NCBI GenBank assembly: GCA_025935655.1 | Contig: JAICUV010000088.1 | Location: forward strand, 1-12,242 | DNA length: 12,242 nt | Direction: 5' to 3' | DNA from: Chloroflexota bacterium | Lineage (GTDB): Bacteria; Chloroflexota; Limnocylindria; Limnocylindrales; CSP1-4 | Shown: positions 5,513 through 12,242 of the stretch, piece after piece | Position numbering within the stretch: position 1 is the stretch's first letter | Layout: each line of letters opens with the position of its first letter | Notes under the pieces: generated by a model | Told to the model about the DNA's origin: nothing | The model's input: the letters and a program-made list of their open reading frames with translations, nothing else | Databases searched by the model: none | Translations under genes and position numbers: made by a program

Positions 5513-6946
5513 GTGACCCAGACCGCGACCGCCCACGCCCTTCCCGCGCGCACCGCGGACCTGTTCGCGCCCGGGTTGCGCGGCCTCTCGATCGGCCTCG
5601 TCTCCACGATCACCCTCGTCGCGCTCGAGTCGCTCGCCATCGGCACCGTCATGCCGATCGTCGCGGCCGAGCTCGGCGACCTGCAGCTCTACGGCTGGGT
5701 GTACACGGCGTTCTTCCTGGGCAACCTGCTGGGGATCGTGCTTGCCGGCGGCGCCCTCGACCGGATGCCGCTCCACCGACCGTTCGCGGCCGGGCTCGTG
5801 CTGTTCGGCGCCGGGCTGGTGATCGGCGGGCTCGCCCCGTCGATGCCCATCCTCGTCCTCGCCCGGTTCATCCAGGGCCTGGGCGGCGGCGCCGTGGGTC
5901 CGACCGCGTACGTCGCCATCGGCCGCGTGCTCCCGGATCGCCTCCAGCCGCGGATGTTCGCGCTGATGAGCACCGCCTGGGTCGTGCCCGGGATCATCGG
6001 CCCGTCGATCGCCGCGGTCGTGGGTGAGCTCGCCAGCTGGCGCTGGGTCTTCCTGGGGCTGGTGCCACTGCTCGTGGTCGCGGGTGGGCTCGCCGTCTCC
6101 GCGCTCCGCCGCGTGGATGCCCCGACCCCCGAGGCGGAGCACGAGGCCGCCCACGCGACGATCCGCCGCCTGCCCGACGCGCTGCTCGCCGCCGGTGGCG
6201 CCGGCCTGCTGGTCGCGGGCCTGACGGCGCAGGACCTGCGGCTGCTCATCGCCGGCGTCATCCTGGGCGGCGCGATGCTCCTCCCGGCGTACCGGCGCCT
6301 GACGCCGAGAGGCACGCTGCTCCTGGCCCTCGGCGTCCCGGCCGCCGTGCTCCTGCGCGGCGTCATGACGTTCGCGTTCTTCTCCGGCGACGCCTACCTG
6401 CCGCTGCTCCTCCAGACGTGGCGGGGGACTCCGGCCACGCTCACCGGCATCGTGTTCACGGTGACCACCGTCTCGTGGACCGCCGGGACCTGGTACCAGG
6501 CACGCAAGATCGACCGCTGGGGCCCGCGACGCTTCGTCTCGCTCGGCTTCGCATTCATCGCGATCGGCGCCGCGCTCACGATCGCCGTCGTCTTCCGCGC
6601 AGTGCCCCCGGAGCTCGCCGTCGTGACCTGGATCCTGCCCGGCATCGGCATGGGCTTCATGTACTCGGCGGTGACGCTGGTGGTACTCCGCGGTTCCAGC
6701 CCCACCGAGCAGGGGTCGGCCAGCTCGGCGCTCCAGCTCTCGGACATCCTGGGCACGGCCCTGGGCACCGGCGTCGCCGGTGCGATCACGGCCGCCGGGA
6801 CGCGCGCGGGCGGCGACGGCCTCGGGGTCGCGCTCGCCGTGGTCTTCGGCGTGTCGCTCGTCAGCGCGCTGCTCGGCCTGCTCGGATCGGGCCGGATCGG
6901 GGCCGTTCCGCACGTGCAGGAGGCCCGCACGGCTGGGGTAGACTAG
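5513..6946 (+). CDS. MFS transporter, DHA drug-exporter type
   Basis: The 477-residue product is a polytopic membrane protein with at least twelve hydrophobic segments. The first one carries Glu39 in a Leu-Glu-Ser-Leu-Ala-Ile-Gly-Thr-Val-Met-Pro context (38-48), as in EmrB/QacA-type H+ antiporters. A degenerate motif A (Gly-Gly-Ala-Leu-Asp-Arg, 79-84) follows. Motif B is Ala-Arg-Phe-Ile-Gln-Gly-Leu-Gly-Gly-Gly (117-126). Motif C, typical of exporters, is Val-Pro-Gly-Ile-Ile-Gly-Pro (158-164). Export of drugs or metabolites is therefore likely; the substrate cannot be told. GTG 5513 is chosen because the protein begins there with a short polar N-terminus; the 56-codon extension upstream is not transporter-like. 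The C-terminus after residue 460 is a short cytosolic tail. Its stop region contains the probable promoter of apt. Confidence 0.87.
   Translation: MTQTATAHALPARTADLFAPGLRGLSIGLVSTITLVALESLAIGTVMPIVAAELGDLQLYGWVYTAFFLGNLLGIVLAGGALDRMPLHRPFAAGLVLFGAGLVIGGLAPSMPILVLARFIQGLGGGAVGPTAYVAIGRVLPDRLQPRMFALMSTAWVVPGIIGPSIAAVVGELASWRWVFLGLVPLLVVAGGLAVSALRRVDAPTPEAEHEAAHATIRRLPDALLAAGGAGLLVAGLTAQDLRLLIAGVILGGAMLLPAYRRLTPRGTLLLALGVPAAVLLRGVMTFAFFSGDAYLPLLLQTWRGTPATLTGIVFTVTTVSWTAGTWYQARKIDRWGPRRFVSLGFAFIAIGAALTIAVVFRAVPPELAVVTWILPGIGMGFMYSAVTLVVLRGSSPTEQGSASSALQLSDILGTALGTGVAGAITAAGTRAGGDGLGVALAVVFGVSLVSALLGLLGSGRIGAVPHVQEARTAGVD
6939..6944 (+). promoter_or_regulatory. Likely -10 element TAGACT of the apt operon
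   Basis: TAGACT overlaps the last codon and stop of the transporter gene and lies 72 nt before the apt ATG. It matches the TANNNT pattern of GC-rich promoters, but no clear -35 hexamer is seen. The 70-base gap that follows would become a leader containing the GGAGGT ribosome binding site at 7000-7005. Confidence 0.4.
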
Positions 6947-7016
6947 CGGCCCTGCGTCGCACGCCAGCCCTCGCGCTGCCCAGCACGAGCGCCACCACCG
7001 GAGGTCCTCGCTCCTC

Positions 7017-7538
7017 ATGTCCGCCGAGACGCTTCGCGCGAAGATCCGCGAGATTCCCGACTTCCCGAAGCCCGGCATCCTGTTCTACGACATCACGACG
7101 CTCCTCAAGGACCCCGCGTCCTACAAGGAAGCGATCGACCTCATGCTCGAGCCGTATCGCGACGAGCACGTCGACATCGTCGTTGGCATGGAGTCCCGGG
7201 GCTTCATCTTCTCCGCGCCCATGGCCTACCAGCTCAACACCGGCCTCGTGCCCGTCCGCAAGCTGGGCAAGCTGCCTGCCGAGACGCTCACCGTGGAGTA
7301 CGCGCTCGAGTACGGCTCCAACACCCTCGAGATCCACCGCGACGCCATCCAGCCCGGCCAGAAGGTCCTCATCGTGGACGACCTGCTGGCGACCGGCGGG
7401 ACGGTGCGGGGGACGATCGAGCTCGTCGAGCGGCTCAAGGGCGAGGTCGTTGGCCTGGCATTCCTCGTGGAGCTCGACTTCCTCAAGGGCCGCGACCGCC
7501 TCGAGGGCCGCCGCGTGACGAGCGTCATCCAGTACTGA
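7017..7538 (+). CDS. apt: Adenine phosphoribosyltransferase
   Basis: The 173-residue product converts adenine and PRPP to AMP and pyrophosphate in the cytosol, salvaging adenine released by nucleosidases or MTA phosphorylase. Length and sequence are standard for bacterial Apt. It has Ile-Pro-Asp-Phe-Pro-Lys-Pro-Gly-Ile (13-21), then Phe-Tyr-Asp-Ile-Thr (23-27). Gly-Met-Glu-Ser-Arg-Gly-Phe-Ile-Phe lies at 57-65 and Pro-Val-Arg-Lys at 79-82. The PRPP-binding loop Val-Leu-Ile-Val-Asp-Asp-Leu-Leu-Ala-Thr-Gly-Gly-Thr (117-129) is intact. GGAGGT at 7000-7005 is an excellent Shine-Dalgarno but sits 11 nt from the ATG, a little long. The gene leads a five-gene operon; the next start is 40 bases away. 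No key residue appears missing. Confidence 0.96.
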   Translation: MSAETLRAKIREIPDFPKPGILFYDITTLLKDPASYKEAIDLMLEPYRDEHVDIVVGMESRGFIFSAPMAYQLNTGLVPVRKLGKLPAETLTVEYALEYGSNTLEIHRDAIQPGQKVLIVDDLLATGGTVRGTIELVERLKGEVVGLAFLVELDFLKGRDRLEGRRVTSVIQY

Positions 7539-7578
7539 CCGCGCGCCCACTGCGGCGCCCTCGGTCGTACGCCGTCCC

Positions 7579-9033
7579 ATGACCGACCGACCCGACCAGC
7601 CGCCCGGTCAGCCACCCGGTCAGCCACCCGGCCAGCCGCGGGACCTGGGGCGTCGACGCTTCTTCCGCCAGTTCGCGGGCGAGGTCGCCACGTCCGTGGG
7701 CTCGGTCCTGGGCGCGGCGCAGGTCCTCCAGCAGCAGTCCGCCGAGGCGGCGCGCGAGCTCCTGGCGGGCGATGACCCCGGGCCCGGCGCCACCGGCGCC
7801 GTGCCGACGTCCGCCGCGCCCGCAGCCCCGCCCCGCTCGGGCGCGCTCCCCGACATCGACGCGGCGACCGCGGGTTACCGTGCGCCGCTGCGCTGGGACG
7901 GCGACGTGTGCTGGGTCGTGGACCAGCGGCGCCTCCCGGACGTCCTGTCCGACCTCGAGGTGCGCGGCGCGGCCGACGCCGTGACGGTGATCAACGAGGG
8001 CGCGATCACCGGCGGCGCCGTCCAGGCGCAGCTCGCGGCGGTCACGCTGGCGCTGGTCGCGGGTCGGTCCGTGACCTCGCGGGCGTTCGCCCGACGCGCG
8101 ACGATCCGCGGCGCCGCGAACGCGCTCCGCCAGACCCGTCCCGGCTCCGCGGCCGTGGGCCTCGCGCTGGACCGGGTCCTCGCGCTGCTCGGCACCTTCG
8201 ACAACGATTCGACCGGCGAGGCCGTCGAGGCGGCCCTGCGCACCGAGGCCGAAGCCGTGATCGCGGAGGCGTCGGCGGACCACGGCGGCCTCGTGGGGCA
8301 TGCGCTGACCGCGCTCCCGGGCGACGCCGCGACGCCCCTCCGCGTGCTGACCGCGGGCAACACCGGCGCCATGGGCGGCGGCCAGTTCGGGACCGCGGTG
8401 TCCACGGTCATCACCGCCCACCACGAGGGTCGCGAGGTCCACGCGCTGGTCGCGGAGGGCCGGCCGGGCCTCGAGGGCGCCCGGGTCGCCACGTGGGAGC
8501 TCGCGCAGGCCGCCGTTCCCCACGCGCTCGTCACCGACGCCGCGGCCGCGGGGAGCATCGCGGCCGGCGAGGTCGAGGCGGTGCTGGTGACCGCCGAGCG
8601 CGTGTGCGCGAACGGCGACGTCGTGGGGACCGTCGGGACGTATCCGCTGGCGCTCGCCGCGGCGGCGGCGGGGATCCCGGTCCTCGTGCTCGTGGCGACG
8701 ACGGCGGTCGACCTCGCCACCCCCGATGCGGCTGCGGCCCCGCTCGAGGATGGCCGCCCCGGCGCGGTCCTCACGGCCGGCGGGAAGCGGGTCGCACCAG
8801 AGGGGACGCCGGTGCGCAACCCTCGCCTCGACTGGACGCCCGCCCGTCTCGTGACCGCGATCGTGACCGAGGAGGGGATCGTCCGGGCGCCGTTCGGGGA
8901 GGCGCTCGCCGCCCAGGTCCGTGTCGCCGAGGCGCGACGTGCCGCCTCGTCCGGGTTCGCCGCGCTGCTCGCCCAGCGCGCGGCGGCCGAGATCGCACCC
9001 GAGGCAGCCGCCGCAGCGGAGGCCGCGCCCTGA
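7579..9033 (+). CDS. MtnA/eIF2B-like protein with altered active site
   Basis: The 484-residue product aligns from about residue 100 with methylthioribose-1-phosphate isomerase and the eIF2B alpha/beta/delta family. Shared parts are Leu-Arg-Trp then Asp-Gln-Arg-Arg-Leu-Pro (115-120), Gln-Thr-Arg-Pro (185-188) and Gly-Arg-Glu-Val-His (284-288). Further matches are Arg-Pro-Gly-Leu-Glu-Gly-Ala-Arg, Val-Thr-Asp (318-320), Ala-Asn-Gly-Asp-Val (344-348), Gly-Thr-Tyr-Pro-Leu-Ala-Leu (353-359) and a C-terminal Asn-Pro-Arg-Leu-Asp-Trp-Thr-Pro. Active-site motifs differ from true MtnA. The Val-Arg-Gly-Ala-Pro loop is Asn-Glu-Gly-Ala-Ile (139-143). The catalytic-Cys motif reads Ala-Gly-Asn-Thr-Gly (259-263). 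The usual Asn-Lys after Gly-Asp is Gly-Thr. Asp320, equivalent to the catalytic Asp, remains. A roughly 95-residue N-terminal extension has three QPPG repeats, a Gly-Arg-Arg-Arg-Phe-Phe-Arg motif (24-30) and a Pro/Ala linker. The start has no Shine-Dalgarno; coupling from apt is likely. Confidence 0.8.
   Translation: MTDRPDQPPGQPPGQPPGQPRDLGRRRFFRQFAGEVATSVGSVLGAAQVLQQQSAEAARELLAGDDPGPGATGAVPTSAAPAAPPRSGALPDIDAATAGYRAPLRWDGDVCWVVDQRRLPDVLSDLEVRGAADAVTVINEGAITGGAVQAQLAAVTLALVAGRSVTSRAFARRATIRGAANALRQTRPGSAAVGLALDRVLALLGTFDNDSTGEAVEAALRTEAEAVIAEASADHGGLVGHALTALPGDAATPLRVLTAGNTGAMGGGQFGTAVSTVITAHHEGREVHALVAEGRPGLEGARVATWELAQAAVPHALVTDAAAAGSIAAGEVEAVLVTAERVCANGDVVGTVGTYPLALAAAAAGIPVLVLVATTAVDLATPDAAAAPLEDGRPGAVLTAGGKRVAPEGTPVRNPRLDWTPARLVTAIVTEEGIVRAPFGEALAAQVRVAEARRAASSGFAALLAQRAAAEIAPEAAAAAEAAP
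7597..7632 (+). repeat. In-frame 12-bp repeat encoding QPPG x3
   Basis: CAG-CC(G/A)-CCC-GG(T/C) occurs three times in a row near the 5' end of the MtnA-like gene, encoding Gln-Pro-Pro-Gly at residues 7-18. A partial fourth Gln-Pro follows. A whole-codon repeat can change copy number without shifting the frame, so the length may vary among strains. Confidence 0.88.
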
Positions 9034-10016
9034 TGGCCACGGTCGCCATGGGTGCGCGGACGGGTGTCCTCGCGCGCGGCACGACCGACCGCGCGCTCCT
9101 GCGCCAGTTCCTGGAGCGGGACCGGCTGCTCGCCGCGTACGCCATCTGCGACCTCGAGGACCGCGAGTTCGGCCGGACGCGCTGGGGCATCGCGACCCAG
9201 GACGGCGAGGTCGTGGCCATCGCGATGGAGTACGGCGGCCTCACGCCGCAACCGATGTTCGTCATGGGCGACAACGACGGCATCGTCGCCATCCTGCGCG
9301 ACGTCGTGCGGCCGCGCGCCGCGTACCTCGCCGGGTCCGCCGAGGCCCTGGCCGCCGTTGCCCAGCAGTACCGCGTGGACCCCGGCCCGCCGATGATCCG
9401 GATGTGGGTCGACCGGACGACGTTCCAGCCGTCGCCCGCCCAGGTGGAGCGGCTGCTGCCCGTCGAGGTGGGCGAGCTCAACCGGCTCTACCAGCTGGGC
9501 TTCGCGGCCTGGCTCCCGTCGAGCGCCATCGCCGAGGGCGTGTACTACGGGATCCGCGTCAACGGCCGGCTCGTGGCCGCGGCCGGCACCCACGTGATCT
9601 CGCGCACGGCCCGGCTCGCGGTCGTGGGCAACGTGCTCACCCACACGGACCACCGCGGGCGCGGCTACGCGAAGGCCGTCACCTCGGCCGTGACCGCGGA
9701 GCTGCTCCGGTACTGTGACGAGGTCGTGCTCAACGTCCGCTCCGACAACCCGCCCGCGATCCAGGCGTACACCCGCCTCGGGTTCGCGGAGCACGCGCGG
9801 TTCGAGGAGCGCCTCGTCCGTCGCCTCAGCTCGCCGTGGTCCGACCTGACCGCGCCGATCCGCCGCTTCTTCGCCCGGTCCGTCGCCCACCCGGCCCCCG
9901 CCGCGCCGGCGATCCCCGACCAGGCGAGACCGCATCCGAACCACCAGGCCCACCAGGTCGGCATCCCGACCGCCCAGCCGTCACCCGACGACGGCCAACT
10001 CGAGGACCCCCGATGA
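9033..10016 (+). CDS. GNAT-family N-acetyltransferase, FR47-like domain
   Basis: The 327-residue product has three parts. Residues 1-140 form an N-terminal region of the kind seen in two-domain GNAT proteins. Residues 145-265 are a GNAT/FR47-like catalytic domain with the strand Leu-Ala-Val-Val-Gly-Asn-Val-Leu-Thr. Its acetyl-CoA loop is His-Arg-Gly-Arg-Gly-Tyr-Ala (207-213), followed by Val-Leu-Asn-Val-Arg-Ser-Asp-Asn-Pro-Pro-Ala-Ile (232-243) and Tyr-Thr-Arg-Leu-Gly-Phe (246-251). Residues from about 283 are a Pro/Ala/His-rich, probably disordered tail. It transfers acetyl from acetyl-CoA to an unknown amine. The ATG overlaps the preceding stop (TGATG), and its own stop overlaps the ahcY start (ATGA), so it is locked into the operon. 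An internal ATG at 9048 is possible. Nothing in the sequence links its substrate to the neighbours. Confidence 0.85.
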   Translation: MATVAMGARTGVLARGTTDRALLRQFLERDRLLAAYAICDLEDREFGRTRWGIATQDGEVVAIAMEYGGLTPQPMFVMGDNDGIVAILRDVVRPRAAYLAGSAEALAAVAQQYRVDPGPPMIRMWVDRTTFQPSPAQVERLLPVEVGELNRLYQLGFAAWLPSSAIAEGVYYGIRVNGRLVAAAGTHVISRTARLAVVGNVLTHTDHRGRGYAKAVTSAVTAELLRYCDEVVLNVRSDNPPAIQAYTRLGFAEHARFEERLVRRLSSPWSDLTAPIRRFFARSVAHPAPAAPAIPDQARPHPNHQAHQVGIPTAQPSPDDGQLEDPR

Positions 10017-11287
10017 CCGACGCACCCACCGTCCCGTTCGACGTCACCGACCTCTCGCTCGCCGCGGAGGGCGTGCGCCGCATCGAGTGGGCGGAGCGCG
10101 AGATGCCCGTCCTGCGCCTCATCCGCGAGCGCTTCGAGCGCGAGCAGCCGCTCCGGGGCGTCCGGATCGGCGCCTGCCTCCACGTCACCACCGAGACGGC
10201 GAACCTGATGCGGACGCTCAAGGCCGGTGGCGCGGACGTCCATCTCGCGGCCTCCAACCCGCTGTCCACGCAGGACTGGACCGCGGCCGCCCTCGTCGCG
10301 GAGTACGGCATCGCCACCTACGCCCGCCGCGGCGAGGACAACGCGACCTACTACGACCACCTCCGCACCGTGGCCGACATCCATCCCCAGATCACGATGG
10401 ACGACGGCTGCGACCTCGTGTCGCTGCTCCACAAGGAGCGCCGCGACCAGCTCCCCGAGATCATGGCGGGCACCGAGGAGACGACCACGGGCGTCATCCG
10501 CCTCAAGGCGATGGCCGCGGACGGCGCGCTCACGTTCCCGGTCGTCGCGGTCAACGAGGCCGAGACCAAGCACCTGTTCGACAACCGCTACGGCACCGGC
10601 CAGTCCACGATCGACGGGATCCTGCGGGCGACGAACATTCTCATCGCGGGGCGGAACGTCGTCGTCGCCGGCTACGGCTGGGTGGGCAAGGGCATCTCGA
10701 GCCGGATGGCCGGCCACGGCGCCCACGTCGCCGTCGTGGAGGTCAACCCGGTGCGCGCGATCGAGGCGCTCATGGACGGGTTCCGGGTGATGACCGTCGG
10801 CGAGGCCGCGGCCTGGGGCGACCTGTTTGTCACCGCGACCGGCAACGTCAACGTCTTCCGGCGCGAGCACTTCGCGGCGATGAAGGACGGCGCGATCATG
10901 GCCAACTCCGGCCACTTCGACGCGGAGCTGGACCTCAAGGCGCTGCGCGAGATGGCCGAGGGCCACGTGCGCGACGTCCGCCCCAACGTCCAGGAGTTCG
11001 ACCTCGGCGGCAAGAAGGTCAACCTCATCGCCGAGGGCCGGCTCGTGAACCTCGGCGCGGCCGAGGGGCATCCCGCCGCGGTCATGGACATGAGCTTCGC
11101 GAACCAGGCGCTGGCGGCCGAGTACGTGGTCCAGCACCACGCCGACCTCGAGCCGAAGGTCTACGTCGTGCCGGAGGCGATCGATGCCGAGGTCGCGCGC
11201 CTCAAGCTCGCCGCGATGGGGATCACCCTGGACGCGATGACGCCCGAGCAGCTGGAGTACGTGACCAGCTGGCAGCACGGCACGTGA
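10013..11287 (+). CDS. ahcY: Adenosylhomocysteinase
   Basis: The 424-residue product reversibly hydrolyses S-adenosylhomocysteine to adenosine and homocysteine, using bound NAD+, in the cytosol. Substrate-domain features are Leu-His-Val-Thr-Thr-Glu-Thr (56-62), Asn-Pro-Leu-Ser-Thr-Gln-Asp (82-88) and Asp-Asp-Gly-Cys-Asp-Leu (130-135). Glu-Glu-Thr-Thr-Thr-Gly-Val (155-161) follows, and Lys186/Asp190/Asn191 sit in the Glu-Thr-Lys-His-Leu-Phe-Asp-Asn stretch. The Rossmann loop is Gly-Tyr-Gly-Trp-Val-Gly-Lys-Gly (220-227), and Ser-Gly-His-Phe-Asp (299-303) and Gly-His-Pro (352-354) follow. Like archaeal and Thermotoga enzymes, it lacks the C-terminal Lys/Tyr tail that closes the NAD pocket of the neighbouring subunit in longer homologues. 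The ATG overlaps the GNAT stop, and the stop overlaps the next gene's GTG. All the expected catalytic residues are visible. Confidence 0.96.
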   Translation: MTDAPTVPFDVTDLSLAAEGVRRIEWAEREMPVLRLIRERFEREQPLRGVRIGACLHVTTETANLMRTLKAGGADVHLAASNPLSTQDWTAAALVAEYGIATYARRGEDNATYYDHLRTVADIHPQITMDDGCDLVSLLHKERRDQLPEIMAGTEETTTGVIRLKAMAADGALTFPVVAVNEAETKHLFDNRYGTGQSTIDGILRATNILIAGRNVVVAGYGWVGKGISSRMAGHGAHVAVVEVNPVRAIEALMDGFRVMTVGEAAAWGDLFVTATGNVNVFRREHFAAMKDGAIMANSGHFDAELDLKALREMAEGHVRDVRPNVQEFDLGGKKVNLIAEGRLVNLGAAEGHPAAVMDMSFANQALAAEYVVQHHADLEPKVYVVPEAIDAEVARLKLAAMGITLDAMTPEQLEYVTSWQHGT

Positions 11288-12242
11288 GCGCGGCCGGGGA
11301 GGCGAACCCGGGCGGGGAGGGACCGGCGACCGAGCCGACCCCGGCGCCGTACGGCAGCTGGTCGTCGCCCATCGACATCGAGCTCGTCGCCGGCGGCTCC
11401 GTCGGCCTCAGCGAGCCGATGGTCGATGGCGATGCCGTCTTCTGGCTCGAGGGCCGGTCCGCGGAAGGCGGTCGGCGAACGCTCCTGCGCCACGGTCCCG
11501 ACGGCGCGACACGGGAGCTGACGCCGGCGCCGTTCAACGTCCGGAACAAGGTCCACGAGTACGGCGGCGGCTCCTACCTCGCGGATGGCGGCCGCGTCAT
11601 CGCGTCGTCGGGTCGTGACGGGCGCCTGTACCGGCTCGACCCTGACGGGGGCGCGGAGCCTGTGGCGATCACGCCCGAGGGCCAGTACCGCTTCGCCGAC
11701 CTCCGGTTCGATCCGGGTCGCGACCGGCTGTACGCCGTCCGCGAGACGCACGACCCGGTCCGCGACAAGGACCCGCTCCTGGTCGAGAACGAGATCGTCG
11801 CGATCGCCCTCGACGGGTCCGACGGCGCCGGTCGGGTGCTCGTCGGCGGCGTGGACTTCGTGGCGGCGCCGCGGCCGTCGCCGGACGGGACCCGGCTCGC
11901 ATGGCTGGAATGGGACCACCCGGACATGCCGTGGGACGCGGTGCGCCTGCGAGTGGCGGAGGTCCAGGACGACGGGACGCTGGGCAACGTGCGGACGCTC
12001 GCCGGCGGTCCCGGGATCTCCGTCATCCAGCCCGCCTGGAGCCCGTCGGGCGTCCTCCACGTCGTCTCGGACGAGACCGAGTGGTGGAACCTGTATGCCT
12101 TCGACGGACCCGAGGGCCTCGCCGGGCCGAAGCGGAACCTCGCGCCCATGGACGCCGAGCTGGGGGACCCCGCGTGGGTCTTCGGCCGGACCACGTACGT
12201 GTTCCTGCCCGACGGCGCGATCCGCGCCGTCGCCCGCTCGGA
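11284..12242 (+). CDS. S9-family peptidase, N-terminal propeller part (3' partial)
   Basis: The gene starts at a GTG that overlaps the ahcY stop (GTGA) and runs off the right edge after 319 codons. What is visible is a beta-propeller like that of prolyl oligopeptidase/dipeptidyl aminopeptidase proteins. Tyr-Gly-Ser-Trp-Ser-Ser-Pro is at 23-29 and the hallmark Val-His-Glu-Tyr-Gly-Gly-Gly-Ser-Tyr at 90-98. Phe-Ala-Asp-Leu is followed by Ala-Val-Arg-Glu (151-154), then Ala-Pro-Arg-Pro-Ser-Pro-Asp-Gly with Trp-Leu-Glu-Trp-Asp-His-Pro-Asp-Met-Pro-Trp (207-217). Gln-Pro-Ala-Trp-Ser-Pro-Ser-Gly and Trp-Trp-Asn-Leu-Tyr (267-271) complete the pattern. The alpha/beta-hydrolase domain with the Ser-Asp-His triad would lie outside the window. 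No signal peptide is visible; the first 20 residues are Gly/Pro/Glu-rich, so a cytosolic peptidase is likely. Its link to the salvage genes is by position only. Confidence 0.88.
   Translation, partial: MSAAGEANPGGEGPATEPTPAPYGSWSSPIDIELVAGGSVGLSEPMVDGDAVFWLEGRSAEGGRRTLLRHGPDGATRELTPAPFNVRNKVHEYGGGSYLADGGRVIASSGRDGRLYRLDPDGGAEPVAITPEGQYRFADLRFDPGRDRLYAVRETHDPVRDKDPLLVENEIVAIALDGSDGAGRVLVGGVDFVAAPRPSPDGTRLAWLEWDHPDMPWDAVRLRVAEVQDDGTLGNVRTLAGGPGISVIQPAWSPSGVLHVVSDETEWWNLYAFDGPEGLAGPKRNLAPMDAELGDPAWVFGRTTYVFLPDGAIRAVARS

Noticed and set aside
5345..6946. Longer transporter start giving 533 residues
   Set aside because: The added 56 residues are Arg/Ser/Pro-rich, include the palindrome and direct repeats, and do not resemble a transporter N-terminus.
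5360..7078. 572-residue minus-strand open frame opposite the transporter
   Set aside because: The highly charged Arg/Glu/Asp/Gly-rich composition is what an antisense read of membrane-protein codons gives; no domain is recognisable.
7875..9953. Long minus-strand open frame opposite the MtnA-like and GNAT genes
   Set aside because: The translation is an Arg/Ala/Ser/Pro-rich shadow with no family features, and both plus-strand genes have clear homology.
9665..11278. 537-residue minus-strand open frame opposite ahcY
   Set aside because: It covers unmistakable ahcY on the other strand and has shadow-type composition rich in Val/Arg/Asp/His.

Overview
This is a very GC-rich, densely coding stretch. 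Codon third positions are almost all G or C, ATGA/TGATG/GTGA start-stop overlaps are common, and two F420-type luciferase-like oxidoreductases are present. Together these suggest a soil or freshwater bacterium of the Chloroflexota (Limnocylindria/Ellin6529-like) or Actinomycetota, probably a metagenome contig. The lineage is inferred from style, not from a marker gene. No rRNA, tRNA, CRISPR array, insertion sequence or integrase was seen.

Layout. (1) 1-356: 3' part of a cupin gene with an apparent one-base frameshift near position 99. (2) 357-752: non-coding, with three kinds of short repeat. (3) 753-2187: a probable three-gene operon of a DinB-family protein, a DUF1801 protein and an AAC(2')-I-type aminoglycoside acetyltransferase. 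(4) 2188-2787, minus strand: a MOSC-domain protein whose stop codon directly abuts that of the acetyltransferase. (5) 2865-3803: F420-dependent LLM oxidoreductase, Rv1855c-like. (6) 3836-4048, minus strand: a 70-residue protein of unknown function. (7) 4193-5149: second LLM oxidoreductase, MSMEG_2516-like. (8) 5150-5512: non-coding, with a 17-bp palindrome. (9) 5513-6946: MFS drug-exporter-like transporter. (10) 7017 to the right edge: a tight operon of apt, an MtnA/eIF2B-like protein, a GNAT protein, ahcY and an S9 peptidase cut by the window.

How the genes fit together. The left half holds small accessory functions (thiol/DinB, MOSC, F420 redox, aminoglycoside acetylation, efflux) typical of defence against toxic small molecules. 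The right half looks like a nucleoside and S-adenosylmethionine by-product salvage operon. Apt recycles adenine and AhcY hydrolyses S-adenosylhomocysteine. Between them sits a protein with the methylthioribose-1-phosphate isomerase fold. Its key active-site residues are changed, and it carries an unusual N-terminal extension with a twin-arginine-like motif. This protein is the most interesting item in the window. A second theme is that four genes have an A/T-containing -10-like hexamer exactly 6 nt before the start codon, the hallmark of leaderless transcription.
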